Origin: Isoetes taiwanensis
Lineage: Eukaryota; Streptophyta; Lycopodiopsida; Isoetales; Isoetaceae
Direction of reading: 5' to 3'
Assembly: GCA_021234155.1 (NCBI GenBank)
Contig: JAJEKV010000013.1
Location: forward strand, 13,807,877-13,871,876
DNA: 64,000 nt
The position numbers and the translations under genes are program-made. The stretch's first letter is position 1. The number at the start of each line of letters is the position of its first letter. The notes below the pieces were generated by a model that was given only the letters and a program-made list of their open reading frames with translations, did no database searches and had not been told where the DNA came from. Below, piece after piece: positions 10,214 to 21,751 of the stretch.

Positions 10214-10218
10214 CAGCA
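10214..10218. repeat. Target-site duplication CAGCA (left)
   Basis: CAGCA directly precedes the 5' LTR; the matching copy follows the 3' LTR at 14473-14477. Confidence 0.9.
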
Positions 10219-10455
10219 TGCTATATGCCTAAGACGTGGATGGGCAAAAAGGCTTTAGGCCTTTTTAGGCCATGTGGCTCTTTGGGCTTTGGTCCAAAGA
10301 GGGCTTTGGTCCAAGGAGGGCTTTGGTCCAAAGATGGACCAAAGGGGCGTGCATGCTATATAGTAGCTCGGGGGAGAGCTCTGGGGCAGCTGTGTCATAG
10401 CTGAGGGCTCGTGGTTGGGTGGTGAGATAGCGTGCCACGTCAAGAGTCCATTTTA
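10219..10455 (+). repeat. 5' LTR of the gypsy element
   Basis: 237 bp, starting TGCTATATGCC and ending CATTTTA. U3 carries three tandem 17-bp units (GGGCTTTGGTCCAAAGA) at 10284-10334, a probable enhancer-like repeat, followed by a TATATAG box at 10357-10363. Confidence 0.93.
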
Positions 10456-10456
10456 G

Positions 10457-10468
10457 TGGTATCAGAGC
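10457..10468 (+). promoter_or_regulatory. Primer-binding site TGGTATCAGAGC
   Basis: One base after the 5' LTR lies TGGTATCAGAGC, the standard plant site complementary to the 3' end of initiator methionine tRNA, which primes minus-strand DNA synthesis. Confidence 0.9.
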
Positions 10469-10479
10469 AACAAGTTTCG

Positions 10480-11453
10480 ATGGCCGGTTCCCCTGCCAAT
10501 GTTAACTTGGAAGATGAAGAGCTCAAGGAAAAACTTTTTGAGTTAGAGCAAGATAATTCGCTAATCAGAGAAAAAACTTGTACCGCCGAGGCTCGAATTG
10601 CGCGAGCTGCAAGAACTGGATTCTCTCGGCGGCCTTGAGTGGCGCTTGATTCGCGGCAAGCCGCGCGGCGCCCACGTAGTGGCATCAAAACGGGTGCCAA
10701 CGTCAAAATTGAATTCAAAAAGTATTCCGCTGCCACTAATGATGCGGATGAACTTTTCGCGTGGCTCCGGGATTTGAATTCATATTTTGCTAAGACTAAA
10801 GATGACGAAGACACTCAGTTGTATTTTGCTGAGCGTCATCTGGATGGGGTTGCAAAGGACTGGTGGCTGGATATCCAGAAGAACCAGCCAGTCGATCAAC
10901 CTATTGTTACCTTTGCGGAATTTGAAAAGCAAATCAAAAATCGTTTTTTGGGTCATAATTGGGAGCGAGATCTTATCGCTTAATGGAATAAGTTGACCCA
11001 ACAAAACACGAAAAGCTGATTAGAGCCTTTGCCGCGACGAAGTTTTAAAGAAAGGACTTCAGCTTAGTAAAAATGATATCGAAGTCTGAAAAAACTCATG
11101 GGTGGGGTTCATCGTTAGTACCGCAAAGCTCGACCGCAAGTTGCCAATATTTCTTTTGGTGAGCTCTGTAAGATGGCAGAGAGAGTAGAGGAGGAAGGTT
11201 TGGCCCTTACTGAAGCCATTAATGCTCAACGTGGCCTCAAAGTTTCTATGAAAGAGGCGAGTGGTTTTCGTGATAAATCAATGGGATCTGCTCCAGGGTC
11301 TGGGCCATTCAAACGGCCGCTACACAGGGCGTTGCAGATAATGAACTGTTGGGGCCAAAGAGCCAAAGGAATCTTATCAAAGCGTAAAAGCGGTTGATGA
11401 GGGAGAATAAGTGTTTTGTTTGTTATTCAACTGACCATAAGTTTTATGAATGC
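10480..11453 (+). pseudogene. gag of the gypsy element (broken)
   Basis: It starts MAGSPANVNLEDEELKEKLF with a predicted coiled coil. A retrotransposon gag domain follows (ELFAWLRDLNSYFAKT, VAKDWWLDIQKN, FAEFEKQIKNRF), and a CCHC zinc knuckle of the form CX2CX4HX4C lies at 11412-11453. In-frame stops at about 10636 and 10981 and further frame changes separate the parts. Confidence 0.85.
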
Positions 11454-13303
11454 CCTACTTATTTGGAAAAGAAGAAAGGGGAAAGAAAGGAAGCTACACC
11501 TATTCTTAAGTCTGGGACTAAGAAAGAGGATAAAAGTAAGAAAGTAGCTTCTGTTCGCGGAGATGGAAAAGGGAAGAAGGTGGCTACGGTCCGGGAAAAA
11601 TTGGATATGGACTCTGTTGAGAATAGTAGTCTCTTACGATTTTGGGCTACTATTCAAGATCAAAAAGTGCATGTCTTATTCGATCCGGGCAGTGAGTTTG
11701 CTTTTATTTCTGCTCGTTTGGTAAAAGAACTAAAATTAACTTCTATTCCTTTATCAAGTGATGTAGAATTATCTTCTGCTTTCTTGAATGTTGCCCCTCC
11801 GCCTTCTTCATTTATGGTCAAGAATGTTGAATTTCAATTGCGAGGATATATCGTAAACGCGTTCTTTCATGGTTTCTGACCTTGGAGGTATGGATATTAT
11901 TCTAGGTATGCCATGGCATAAGGCTATTAATCCTCTTATAGATTGGAAAGCGGGTATTGTTATGTTATCCTTGGAAGGGGGTAAAAAGACCTTCAAGTTT
12001 GTGAAGGATGATATTGTGTCCCCTATTCCCACGGTTTTCATTTTATGCAGTTTAAACGTTTGGCAATGAAAACTCATTTTGTGTATTTGGTGGTTTTGCG
12101 TTCTAAGATAGATGTGTCCCCATTAAATGAGCGTCAAACAATCTTTTTGCATTATTTTGATGATGTCTTTTCAAATGAAATTCCACCAACTTTGCCACCC
12201 CAACGTTTGGAGGACCACAGGATTGATCTTCTTCCTGGGAAAGAACCTCCTAATCAAGCTCCTTATCGGAGAATGCATGGCCAACAAGTTGAGATTAGGC
12301 GCCAGCTTAATGAGTTACTTCAAGCTGGATTGATCCGCCATAGTTCTTCACCTTTTGGTGCTCCTGTCTTGTTGGTTAAAAAAAAAAGATAATTCCTGGC
12401 GCACGTGTATAGATTATCGCGCTTTGAATAAGATAACCATAAAGAATCGGTTTCCTATACCAAGGGCGGATGATTTGTTTGATTAACTCCAAGGTGCCAC
12501 AGTTTTTAGCCGTCTTGATCTTAAGTCAGGGTATTGGCAACTTAAGGTTGCGCCTGAAGATGTTCACAAGACTGCATTTAGGACAACCTTTGGACATTAT
12601 GAGTTTTTAGTCATGCCATTTGGACTTACAAATGCGCCAGCTTCTTTTGCGAGGCTAATGGGGCGAATATTTGAAGACGTGCATGGTGTTTATGTTGTCG
12701 TGTTCTTTGATGACATATTAGTTTTTAGTAAGTCCGAGGAAGATCATTACTTGCATTTGCGGGAGGTTTTCCGTCGGTTGAGGGAAGAGTCTATTACTCT
12801 TAATCCTAAGAAAAGTATCTTTTTCCAATCGGAAATTGAATATTTGGGTCATATTGTTTGCGCTGAGGGTCTTAAAGTTGATCCCAGTAAGGTACAAGCA
12901 ATTCTGGATTGGCCTGTACCTACTTCAGTTGCTGCATTGCGTTCCTTTCTGGGTTTATGCAGTTATTATAGGAAGTTGGTACATAATTTTGCTCGTTTAG
13001 CTTCAGATTTATATTTGTTGCTACGAAAAGATGTTCCTTCCCAATGGAATCATAATCATCAGTTTGCGTTCCAAGTTTTAAAGGATGCCATGTTTAATCC
13101 TCCTGTTCTGCGTTTGCCAAAGTTTGGTCTACCTTTCTTGTTATGTGTTGATGCAAGTGGTGTGGCTTTGGGCGCGGTTTTGATGCAGGATGGTCATCCT
13201 ATTGCTTATGAAAGTCAGAAGTTTTCTGACACGGAAAGTAGATATAGTGTTTATGATAAGGAATTTCTGGCTGTCATTTATGCAATTGGGGACAGAGTTA
13301 AGG
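11454..13303 (+). pseudogene. Protease, reverse transcriptase and partial RNase H of the gypsy element
   Basis: The aspartic protease active site is altered: FDPGSEFAFIS at ~11680 where DSGA or DTGA is usual. A frame change follows, with an LGMPW motif near 11907. The RT carries LDLKSGYWQLKV, FGLTNAPASF and the catalytic FFDDILVFS at 12703-12729. RNase H begins with its first catalytic region (CVDASGVALGAVLMQDG) and YDKEFLAVI, then is cut at ~13300. An A-run at 12378-12388 has shifted the frame and a TAA interrupts at 12484. Confidence 0.88.
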
Positions 13304-14188
13304 TTCTCCACTGCTTTTCACCCAGAAACTGATGGACAATCCGAGGTGGTAAATAAAGTTATTTGTTCCATCTTAAGGGGGTTTGTCAATGAACATCAAG
13401 GTCATTGGGAAGAGTATTTGTCTATTGCTGAATTTGTGTATAATAATACCTATCAATCTACCATAAAGATGACCCCTTTTCAGGCGGTCTATGGTCAGCC
13501 TGTACGGGAGCCACTCTTTCGAGTGTGTGAGGATGTTCCAGCTGTTGATGATTTGGTTATTGAGCATAAGGATCTCATAGACTTGCTACAAGCTCGTATT
13601 TGAGATGCTCAAGCATCTTTTGCAAATAAATCATCTAAGTTGCGGCAACCAATGGTTTTTAAGGAAGGAGATTGGGTATGGATGAGGATCCATAAAGGCC
13701 ACTTTAAGAAAGATGCGCGCAAGAAGGATCTTAAGTTGGCACCCCGTTTCCATGGACCATTTCAAGTTATTAAAGTGGTCAATGAGAATGCATATCAATT
13801 AAGATTGCCTCAACGTTGAAAAATGCATGATGTAGTGAATGTGTCATTTCTAAAGGCTTATCATGGTAAGGAGTTACCTCAACTTGGGAGGTTAACTGAG
13901 CCAGAATTGATTGATGATTCCGAAGTTCTAGAGCCGGAAACAATTTTGGCGGATAAATCCACTAGTGGTTCAAGACAATATTTGGTTAAGTTCGCTCACA
14001 AACCTTTGGAGGACGCTTCATGGGTGCGTGGCAATGTTTTAGAAGCTTATCCGTATATTCTTAGGGAATATAAAGATCGGAAAGCAAAGGAAGCCGAGGG
14101 ACAAGAGGAAGTCCAAGCACAGGCTTCTACTAGCCGGCCCAAGCGAGGGCCAAGGAAGGATTATGCTCGGATGGCTAAAGGTATTTAG
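13304..14188 (+). pseudogene. Integrase C-terminal half and chromodomain-like tail of the gypsy element
   Basis: The sequence enters the integrase at FHPETDGQSE, past the first catalytic residues, which are deleted. It continues through FVYNNTYQSTIKMTPF and YGQPVREP, the GPF motif of the C-terminal domain (PRFHGPFQVI), and a tail with HDVVNVSFLKAYHG and a chromodomain-like block (YLVKFAHKPLEDASWV). Stops occur at ~13601 and ~13817. The tail places the element with chromoviruses. Confidence 0.85.
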
Positions 14189-14221
14189 ACACCCTTTTGC
14201 AGCAGAGGACTGCTGCAATGT

Positions 14222-14235
14222 CAAGAGGGGGGGAA
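14222..14235 (+). promoter_or_regulatory. Polypurine tract
   Basis: CAAGAGGGGGGGAA ends directly at the 3' LTR; it primes plus-strand synthesis in LTR elements. Confidence 0.85.
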
Positions 14236-14472
14236 TGCTATATGCCTAAGACGTGGATGGGCAAAAAGGCTTTAGGCCTTTTTAGGCCATGTGGCTCTTT
14301 GGGCTTTGGTCCAAAGAGGGCTTTGGTCCAAGGAGGGATTTGGTCCAAAGATGGACCAAAGGGGCGTGCATGCTATATAGTAGCTCGGGGGAGAGCTCTG
14401 GGGCAGCTGTGTCATAGCTGAGGGCTCGTGGTTGGGTGGTGAGATAGCGTGCCACGTCAAGAGTCCATTTTA
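14236..14472 (+). repeat. 3' LTR of the gypsy element
   Basis: 237 bp, identical to the 5' LTR except for A at 14338 (C at 10321). It is followed by the second CAGCA target copy at 14473-14477. Confidence 0.93.
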
Positions 14473-14919
14473 CAGCAAGAGCTTGCAAAAGGATTAGAAG
14501 AGAGCGGATGTTCATTTTTGTTAGTTGTAGGGCAAAATTTAGCAGAGAAGACAGAGGAATTTATGCTGGATTTTTGTGCTTGAAACAAAGATAATGGACT
14601 GGTTATTTCATGGGCGCCACAGTTTGAAGTGCTAAATCATCCCTCTGTGGCTGGATTTCTGACACATTGTGGTTGGAATTCAACCTTGGAGAGTTTGTAC
14701 AGCGGAGTTCCTATGCTTGGATGACCTTTTATTGCAGAACAGGGGATGAATTGTTTCTTCATATCAGATGTTTGGAAGGTTGGGTTTAGAGTTACTTCCC
14801 ATTAAGTTTGGAAGGTTCTAGCAGCTGAGGAAGCTTCTTTTAACTATGTTAGTGTTAAGGATCAGTGGGAAAAGTTGCAAGAGAAAGAGGGAAATGGGAC
14901 AAACTATTGCATATGCTAA

Positions 14920-17312
14920 ATGAGTATCATTTAGAATAAATAGGTACCATGTGTACACAGATCATCCCCTCAGATTTACACAGACTGGACATGCTTTGAG
15001 ACATGCTTGAAGCATGTTGAATTCAAAATTCGTATTCAATAGTGCTTGCATGCAAAAAGATTGGTGAGCTCTGGGTTGAAAGCCAGGTTTAGTACATCTT
15101 ATTTTGCTTGAATTTGTTGGTTGGACTCTATGTAGATGCTCAATCAGAGAAGAAACGAGCGTTAGCGTTTCCATTCCCTTCTGGTGGTAGCTACTCAGCC
15201 AAACCATGTGTACCATCATCAGATTCACTAGGTTTGCCAAGGCCACTATTGGATTTTGCTCATTGTGTAGTTCTCGCTTTCGTATCAGACAGTTGAGTCC
15301 AATGGCCTGCCTGCGATGCTTGCGAGACTCCTGGATAAGTTTTTAACTCCATTTATGATTAACAAATGCAATCACAAATGCTGCAATTGCTAAAAGGGAA
15401 GCAGCATGCAGTTCCATATATATATACAAGACGATTTTGCGGCGGCGTTGCCGCCGCTATAGTTCGAAGGGTAAGATAGATCGACTGGGAAATATAACTT
15501 TCTATGGTAAGATGCATTCAAGTTCTCTGGGCATTTGAAGCTATTAGATTTTTGTTTAATATACAATAGCCCCTTGTTTCATTCAGTAAATATATACCAA
15601 GTAAATAAGACTTTGCAGGCAGGTCATGCAAATGTTCACTAAAATGACCTCAGATAAATGAACTCATGTCTCACAAGGAATCGTGCAACTAACTGCAGTG
15701 CATGCCATCTATTAAACAGAATAGATGTAGCGTAAGCATGAGTAGCCATGAAGAAATGCAAAGAACAAAGTCTTGATTGATTAGTCATCTTCATCTACCT
15801 AAAACGTTCAGCATAGAATCTTACTGTCCCTATAATAGTGTGAGGACGGAATTGCAAACTGTAAAACACTGTTATCCTCTGATGGCGTAGTGAGAGGAAT
15901 GCCAATATTTTGCTGTAGAATATATCACAATCTTTGATCTCGTCTTAATTTTTCTCCATAATTTAGGCCCTCTGTGAAGACTTCCTCTGCATGCATCATT
16001 CGTATTGCAAACCGAGCTTTCAAAAACTTGGCTTTCAAAAAAATGGCCTGGAAAGCGAAAGAAATGGGAGCGAACAGAGTCCCTTTTCGTTTATAAAAAA
16101 GCAACTGATAGCTCTGCTTAAAAAAATATTAAAAAACAGGGGAAAATTGAAGGCCGAGGGTCAAAACCTGCCATTAATCCATCGTATTTCTACTCAAGGC
16201 TTGTTACTGATTTGTTTCTATTCAAGGTCATTTTTTACTGATTTGTTTCAATCAGATCAATGGGATGGATGCCACAATTTATTCGTGTCTATGTTTTCTT
16301 GATGCTTCAATCTGTAAACATTCTTCAAGGGGCTTCAAGGGTTATCCACGGCACAAGCAGGTGCCCTCATATTTTTTTAGCAACACAAGACAGAAATTTC
16401 GGAGATGCAAAGGAAATAACCCCTTTTTATGATGTGGGCAGTGGGTCTGCTCACCGGAATTGAAAGGAAAGGCATGGATTACTCTTCTCGCTCAAATCCT
16501 AGCCTATTGGTCAACAAACTAAAGATTACTCCCCTGGTTATTAAATATGCAAAAACGGCTGCCAATCTCGAACTGATTCTGCTTTGTTCTAAAATAAATT
16601 TGATGTCTCTACTATCCATTCAAAACGGCTGCAAATTTTTCATCTGAGCTTCTCCTACCTAGCTGTATGATCATGCCAAGCAAGCCCTTATCAAAAGCAA
16701 AAATTAATCTTCTTTGGCTTGTAATCCTTGGGCAACGATGGGATTGCGTATCTAAGAAAAGCCCACTTCAAAGCAACCGTAGCAAATCCCTGTGGAAATC
16801 ATAGAGCGGCTATGGCGTGCATCAAGCGCCAAGCAGAGGGACTAAATTGCCCTATCTGTCTAAAGAAATCCTGGCCCTCCATCCCAATCTGACTTGCTGA
16901 CGTGCAATTTTTTGCCCCTGTACACGTCATCTTTTTCTTGCTCCACGTCACTTTTTTTTCCTCAAGCCACGTCACATTTTTCCCACTCTTCCCACTGCTG
17001 ACATATTTTTATATGATAGTGATATCGAACATCATGTGAGCAAGGTTTCTTCAAATCTGAGATAGATCTCGCTATTGAAGCTTTGTATTTCTCTTTAGCT
17101 GCAAAACATTCCACAGCACATTCATTAACGAAGTAATCAAATCCATTTCGGGGTTTCTTGCTTCTCAACTCTGAAAAATGCTCCTTTGTTATGCAAAGCT
17201 GATCTTTGTTGACCATAAACGATGGGCACAGAAGTCTTCCAGCATTACTAAATATATTGATCTCCTTTCCACTCAGACATACTTCAATCTACAATGCAAG
17301 GGGGGCAATAAT
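14920..17312. other. Non-coding interval
   Basis: No convincing gene. At 15433-15454 a GC-rich palindrome (GCGGCGGC, GTT, GCCGCCGC) stands out in AT-rich DNA and resembles the one at 22523-22546. CACGTCA repeats occur around 16900-16975. Short open frames at 15991-16660 have no recognisable content. Confidence 0.5.
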
Positions 17313-17635
17313 ACTTAAACTTGCATCTCTATTTGTAAGTCCGACTAGCAAAGAAATCCATGCAGGAATCAGAGAATATACTACTGTCACAATATTAAAC
17401 CTCTCTATGTAATGCCTCTTACATGTTCTGCTGTAAAACCAGCACAGCCAGTGCATTTTGGCATTTTTGACATATGTAGAGTAGAAATTTGAAAACTTTA
17501 TGCCTAGCATTATTTCTAGATTATTTTTCATGCTTTCCAACGGATGCCCTTGCTAGTGAAACGGAGTTTTGGTTTGCAAGTTATGGCCAAAATTGACTGA
17601 TGATTTTATTTCATGCAGTCGCATTGTGATTGATA
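17313..17635. repeat. Dispersed repeat family copy 1 (~320 bp)
   Basis: It is about 80 percent alike by eye to 24589-24885, sharing blocks such as GTAATGCCTCTTACATG, GCATTTTGGCATTTTTGACA and CTTTCCAACGGATGCCCTTG. There is no coding potential and the class is unknown. Both copies lie near clusters of GGAAACCCTTCC. Confidence 0.8.
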
Positions 17636-17696
17636 TGGTTTGTTTTATTTGGGCCATTCAAACCGATGGTTCTAAGTACTCCCTATTTGGGTTGGC

Positions 17697-18055
17697 CTCC
17701 CATGGAAACCCTTCCAAATTTCCATGGAAACCCTTCCAATTTTCCATGGAAAATAGGAAGGGTTTCCATGGAAACCCTTCCTGGTTTTATTGGAAAATTG
17801 GAAGGGTTTCCCATTTGAAAATCGGAAGGGTTTCCTCGGAAAATGGGAAGGGTTTCCATTTTTTTTTTCAAGGCACACGGCGCCCAACACGGACGCCGCC
17901 ATTAATGGTGCACGCTTGTGGACGCTCATAAATATGCACGCCACTCAAGAATTTAAATTTAAATTCAAATGGAAACCCTTCCTATTTTCCAAAGCCATGG
18001 GAAAATAGGAAGGGTTTCCACAAATGGGGGAAAATAGGAAGGGTTTCCACGTTTG
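17697..18055. repeat. Cluster of GGAAACCCTTCC in both orientations
   Basis: About ten copies of GGAAACCCTTCC or its complement occur in ~350 bp. At 17723-17770 they form a 48-nt palindrome (23-nt arms, 2-nt centre) with a single mismatched pair. A second pairable block lies at 17970-18048. It looks like a fold-back or hairpin-expanded repeat. The same motif recurs at 24264-24330. Confidence 0.85.
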
Positions 18056-19832
18056 ATAAAAAATTTCTAAGGGCGCTTCTTGCGCTTTGCTCTCCGCCAT
18101 TTTTTTTTGTATGCAGTAATTTCTAAGCATTTTGTGAATATACTCTTAACAGACAATGAAGATTCTCCTAAATTCTATCAAGGTTTTCTTAGATTTCCCA
18201 AGATCCCTTGAAGACTCCCCTAGATTCTCTAGTATTCCATAAAGATTTCCTTAGAGTTCCCAAGATGCTACGAGATTCTTCGAAATTCCCTTCCGTCTCC
18301 CATAAACCTCCAAAATTCCACAAAGATTCCATTACATTTATACAATAGTAGTAGTCCATCTCACGTAATCTGTGTGTTCAATGCTAGAACTATATGCTTA
18401 CATTTTCTCATCTGACTGTTATTTATACAGTTCACAATGTGTAAGCATGGTCGCATAGTCAATGATAGTTCAATTGTTCAATGTTTTTTTTTGTATGCCT
18501 TAACTTCTAAGCATTTTGTGAATATACTCTTAACAGACAATGATGATTCTCCTAGATTTGTTCTCAACCTAACGTATACCTTCAACTTGCTTGTATAGTT
18601 CTCACACGATTACCATTTATAGTTCATCAATTTTTATAAAGGGTTGTATATGCAAAACTAAGAGGCTGACTTAGGCTTAAGATTTAGAGCATGTAACATC
18701 TTCATTGACCTTTGACAATGAGTCCACTTGGTTTGGGCTTTAAACTTGAGAGATTTAGAACAATGAGTGCACTTGGTTCGTGCTTTAAACTTGAGCATCC
18801 TCATGTTGCTTTTCTCATATAACACTATGCCTCACAATCCACTATGCCTCACAATACCAATTGAATAATATTTTACTACAGTTTGCTATGGCGTCGGCGT
18901 GAGGGATGTTGCTGCGGCAGGGCAACATATACCTTCTCATTTTGAGGCCTTGCCGGCGGTTTTTTCGTTTGCAGGTAAGAGCCACAGTTTAATCCCCTTT
19001 TTCATGAAATATAGCTAAGTTGCAGACTATAAGATGCTTTTGTATACAAGCTATGGCTGCGGCTGAAGAAGCTATGGATTTAAGCTATGGCCATGTCTCT
19101 CTCCGAACAGGCTATGCCCATTTTTACAGTTAAGAAAATCTATGGGTTCATGCTACGGATTCAAGCTCTGGCCCTGTCTTGGGCTGAACAGGGTCGGATT
19201 CAAGCTTGGCTCTGTCGAAAACAGAGGATGTTTACTGGCAGAAAAACAAAGGATGGAAATAGATGATTGTTAAACCGCTAGAAGAAACTTACAGACAATT
19301 TCCCTGCTTCTACCTGCTCGAATGACCTGCTGCAAAATAGCCTGTCGTTCCTTCAACGATCTTCACGGTTTGCCAATGCAGAAGGGGGCTTTGCCATAGT
19401 TAGGCTTGCACAGGGCTTTGTTAGATTTGCAAGCAAAGATTTGCTTGCGAAGCTTTGCTGAGACAAGATTTGCTTGCACGGCTATGGCAGAGAGAATGTG
19501 GAAACAGAGGAAGAGGATGGAAACAGAGGAAGAGGAGGAAGATGTGTTAACTGGCTAGAAACCAGAGATGCAGAATGGTAGACTAGCATTCTGCAATGGA
19601 ATTGTCTGCCACGTGGCAGCACTAAATTAACCCAAATCGAACAATTGTGACCCAAATACCATATTGTAACTTGCCAGAGCTTGGTTATAAAGGTTTGATT
19701 GGAGTGCCAGGAAGCGAGAATTCCATGGAATTCAAGTTTTGGGATGTACAAGTTCGAATTCTGAACAGGTTCTCGGTTTTGGCGTGTATTCAAAGCTTAC
19801 TTCTATTTATGTCATGATGGCACTCTTATTTA
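18056..19832. other. Non-coding interval with internal repeats
   Basis: A ~70-bp block with TCTAAGCATTTTGTGAATAT occurs at 18103-18172 and again at 18484-18558. Between them lie degenerate GATTCTC/CTTAGATT units that resemble, in reverse complement, the repeats at 25.1-25.6 kb. Around 19030-19210 the word GCTATGG recurs. No gene recognised. Confidence 0.5.
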
Positions 19833-19839
19833 ATGGAAA

Positions 19840-20279
19840 TTTGTAACAGCATATTGATCCCCAGGGAGGAGAGGATATGTCAGTGTTGTGAGATGCACGT
19901 GATAGAGGATGAGCACCATGCCCTCCAGCGGTGCCCAGCATATGCCCATGTCCGAGCAGTGCACACTGATCTTAGATGCTCTGACACACCGCTACATCAG
20001 TTACTCGCATCACCTATGGTAGCGCGACTGGGAGCTTACATCCTGCAGATTTCGGCCGTCAGACTTGCTCTTCTGGGGCATGGTATTTGAGAGCCTACTG
20101 TTAGGGTTTTTCCTCCCAAGTGGGGGTTTTTTCATCCCGGTAGTAGGGTTCCACTGTACAGTTACATTGTTTGTTTTTGGTGTTGGGGTTTTTGGCTTTT
20201 TTGCCTGTTCTGTGCCGTCTCATAGGCCTCTGGCCTCCGTGGACGTTAAAATAAACTTCCTTCCTTCCTTCCTTCCTTC
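19840..20279 (+). mobile_element. 5'-truncated LINE 3' end with (CTTC)n tail
   Basis: The end of a reverse-transcriptase ORF is visible: a Cys/His zinc motif of the LINE type (CQCCEMHVIEDEHHALQRC), then AYAHVRAVHTDL, with a stop at 20088-20090. A 3' UTR follows, ending TCCGTGGACGTTAAAATAAA and a (CTTC)5 tail at 20256-20279. The same 3' end occurs reversed at 51737-51925, and a related tail at 49805-49850. The tail is a microsatellite, not poly(A). Confidence 0.8.
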
Positions 20280-21746
20280 AAATGTTCCGATATCTAATAG
20301 AACAAATTCATTTGCATTGCACTTAATTTTTCTTAATCTTCCAGTGGAAACAAATGCAAAAGATCGTTAGTCTTTGTTAGAATCGCTGAGAATCTTTGAG
20401 GATACAACTCAATTGCAGTGTTTATTTCTAGCAGAAACTGAGAGATTTTTAATAGATGCCATACACAAACAAAGTGCAGCATCAACAGAGAGGATTTTAA
20501 TAGGTCATTTAAATATTGTTAAAACAAATGCTTGGAGTGCTATGTACAATAATCCCTACTTTAAAAATGCGTGTCTTACTTTGCCAGTAGACTAGGAAGA
20601 TCAAATGATACAAATTGTTCACCATTTGTCTATGGGCCTTTCTATTTCTCAGCCAACACTGGGGGCTTCTGATTTAACATAGCAATAACGTGGGAAAAAA
20701 ATTAGAAGTATCCCAATAAATATGCAAATTAAGATTTACTACAACATGTTTTGGGGTGAAAAACATATGTGTGCAGCGTATCATAAATACAAATACAAAT
20801 AATAGGTTCACAAACCTATAAATTGATTAACGGGAGTTTATAATGGGCTCTGCAATAGTTTAAAAATGAATCTACAATACAGATAGAAAGTCTTAATGCA
20901 ATTTCTTTTGACACTATATCAAAAAGTATTGATTAGCAGTTATTATTAGAAAAGCAAAAAAGTAAAAAAAAAAAAGCTTTCAAATGCATGGTGAAATGCC
21001 TACAATTTCTTTCTTTGATAAAATGCTTGTTGGTCTCGTATGACTGTAACGAATCTGCAAAGCTCCCTCTTACTCAGCTATTATACCTACCCAATGATGC
21101 ATTCATGTTATAACACGAACCTCATAAAATCACTTACTTCTTAATCCGATGAGACCTCCAGTTGCAAAACTTCCAAATACTCCATTCCAGACCTCCTTTC
21201 TCTCAAATGTTCTGCCATATCATCAACAACAATAAAGATGCCACGAACGACAATAAAAGTTGCACCCCTGCTCGCAGTCATCTACAGAGATTTTTTGAAG
21301 CTAGGCATGGGATCGTTACGATGTACAACGGGCACATCGCGCCATGTGGCAGTGATACCTCTCGCCATGGCGCCAACTATCCAGCTAGAGCTGATGGCTA
21401 TCATACTCACACAGATGCTGCAGATCCTTCATGCTCGTTGCTTTGGTTTGGGGCAGATCTATTTTTATTTTTGGGCAAATCGTCCCATCTTAGCCCAAAC
21501 ATTCTGAACAGTGCACACAATCTGATATGCTACTAATATTCTCAAGGACGCATGACCAGCTGCCATTCCCTACATAAATTGAATGAACTTCCTAATCATA
21601 TGGCCGCCATTGCAAACTAATAAATCCATTATTAGAAGATTCACCAAGAGATTTACTCACTTCCAACCATGAAAGAAAAGCCCAGCAAGACCTGAAACAT
21701 GATGGTCAAAGAAAATTATTCATTGATGGAAATCTAGAACCATTTT
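20280..21746. other. Non-coding interval
   Basis: One open frame at 20374-20595 begins ESLRIFEDTTQLQCLFLAET, but no homology or splice chain is apparent. The remainder is AT-rich and unremarkable. Confidence 0.4.
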
Positions 21747-21751
21747 AAACA

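Larger units (their letters stand above)
10219..14472 (+). mobile_element. Ty3/gypsy chromovirus-like LTR retrotransposon, 4254 bp, internally deleted
   Basis: The element has 237-bp LTRs at both ends, a 5-bp target duplication (CAGCA), a primer-binding site and a purine tract before the 3' LTR. Gag with a zinc knuckle, protease, reverse transcriptase, part of RNase H, the integrase C-terminal half and a chromodomain-like tail follow in gypsy order. Most of RNase H and the integrase zinc and catalytic core are deleted at a single junction near 13300. Several stops and frameshifts affect gag and pol. The LTRs differ at one base in 237 (C10321 versus A14338), so the insertion is young although the coding region is old and broken: the copy must have moved using enzymes from another element. 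It lies within a glycosyltransferase pseudogene in the same orientation. Confidence 0.93.
9318..14919 (+). pseudogene. UDP-glycosyltransferase (family 1) pseudogene, split by a gypsy element
   Basis: Family-1 UGTs transfer a sugar from a UDP-sugar to small molecules in the cytosol. The N-terminal half (9318-10218) has the classic start (LLLLCFPTQGHLAPMISLAR), the acceptor-side mid region, and the linker leading to VIYVSFGSAAVLSAEQ. The LTR element inserted after that glutamine, and the gene resumes at 14473 with QELAKGLEESGCSFLLVVGQ. The 44-residue PSPG donor-binding box (14611-14742) is recognisable: it starts WAPQ, contains HCGWNS, and ends in Gln, which usually marks UDP-glucose preference. 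The gene is dead: no in-frame ATG at the start, a frameshift near 9655-9670, TAG at 9842, TGA at 14581, TGA at 14722 where the PSPG box needs Trp, TAA at 14803, and a C-terminus that ends early. Confidence 0.85.

Noticed and set aside
14581-14724. Stops in the UGT repaired by RNA editing
   Set aside because: C-to-U and U-to-C editing is organellar; this is a nuclear gene with other frameshifts and no start codon.
17697-18055. Interstitial telomere repeat
   Set aside because: AAACCCT occurs only as part of a 12-mer in alternating orientation, never as tandem heptamers.
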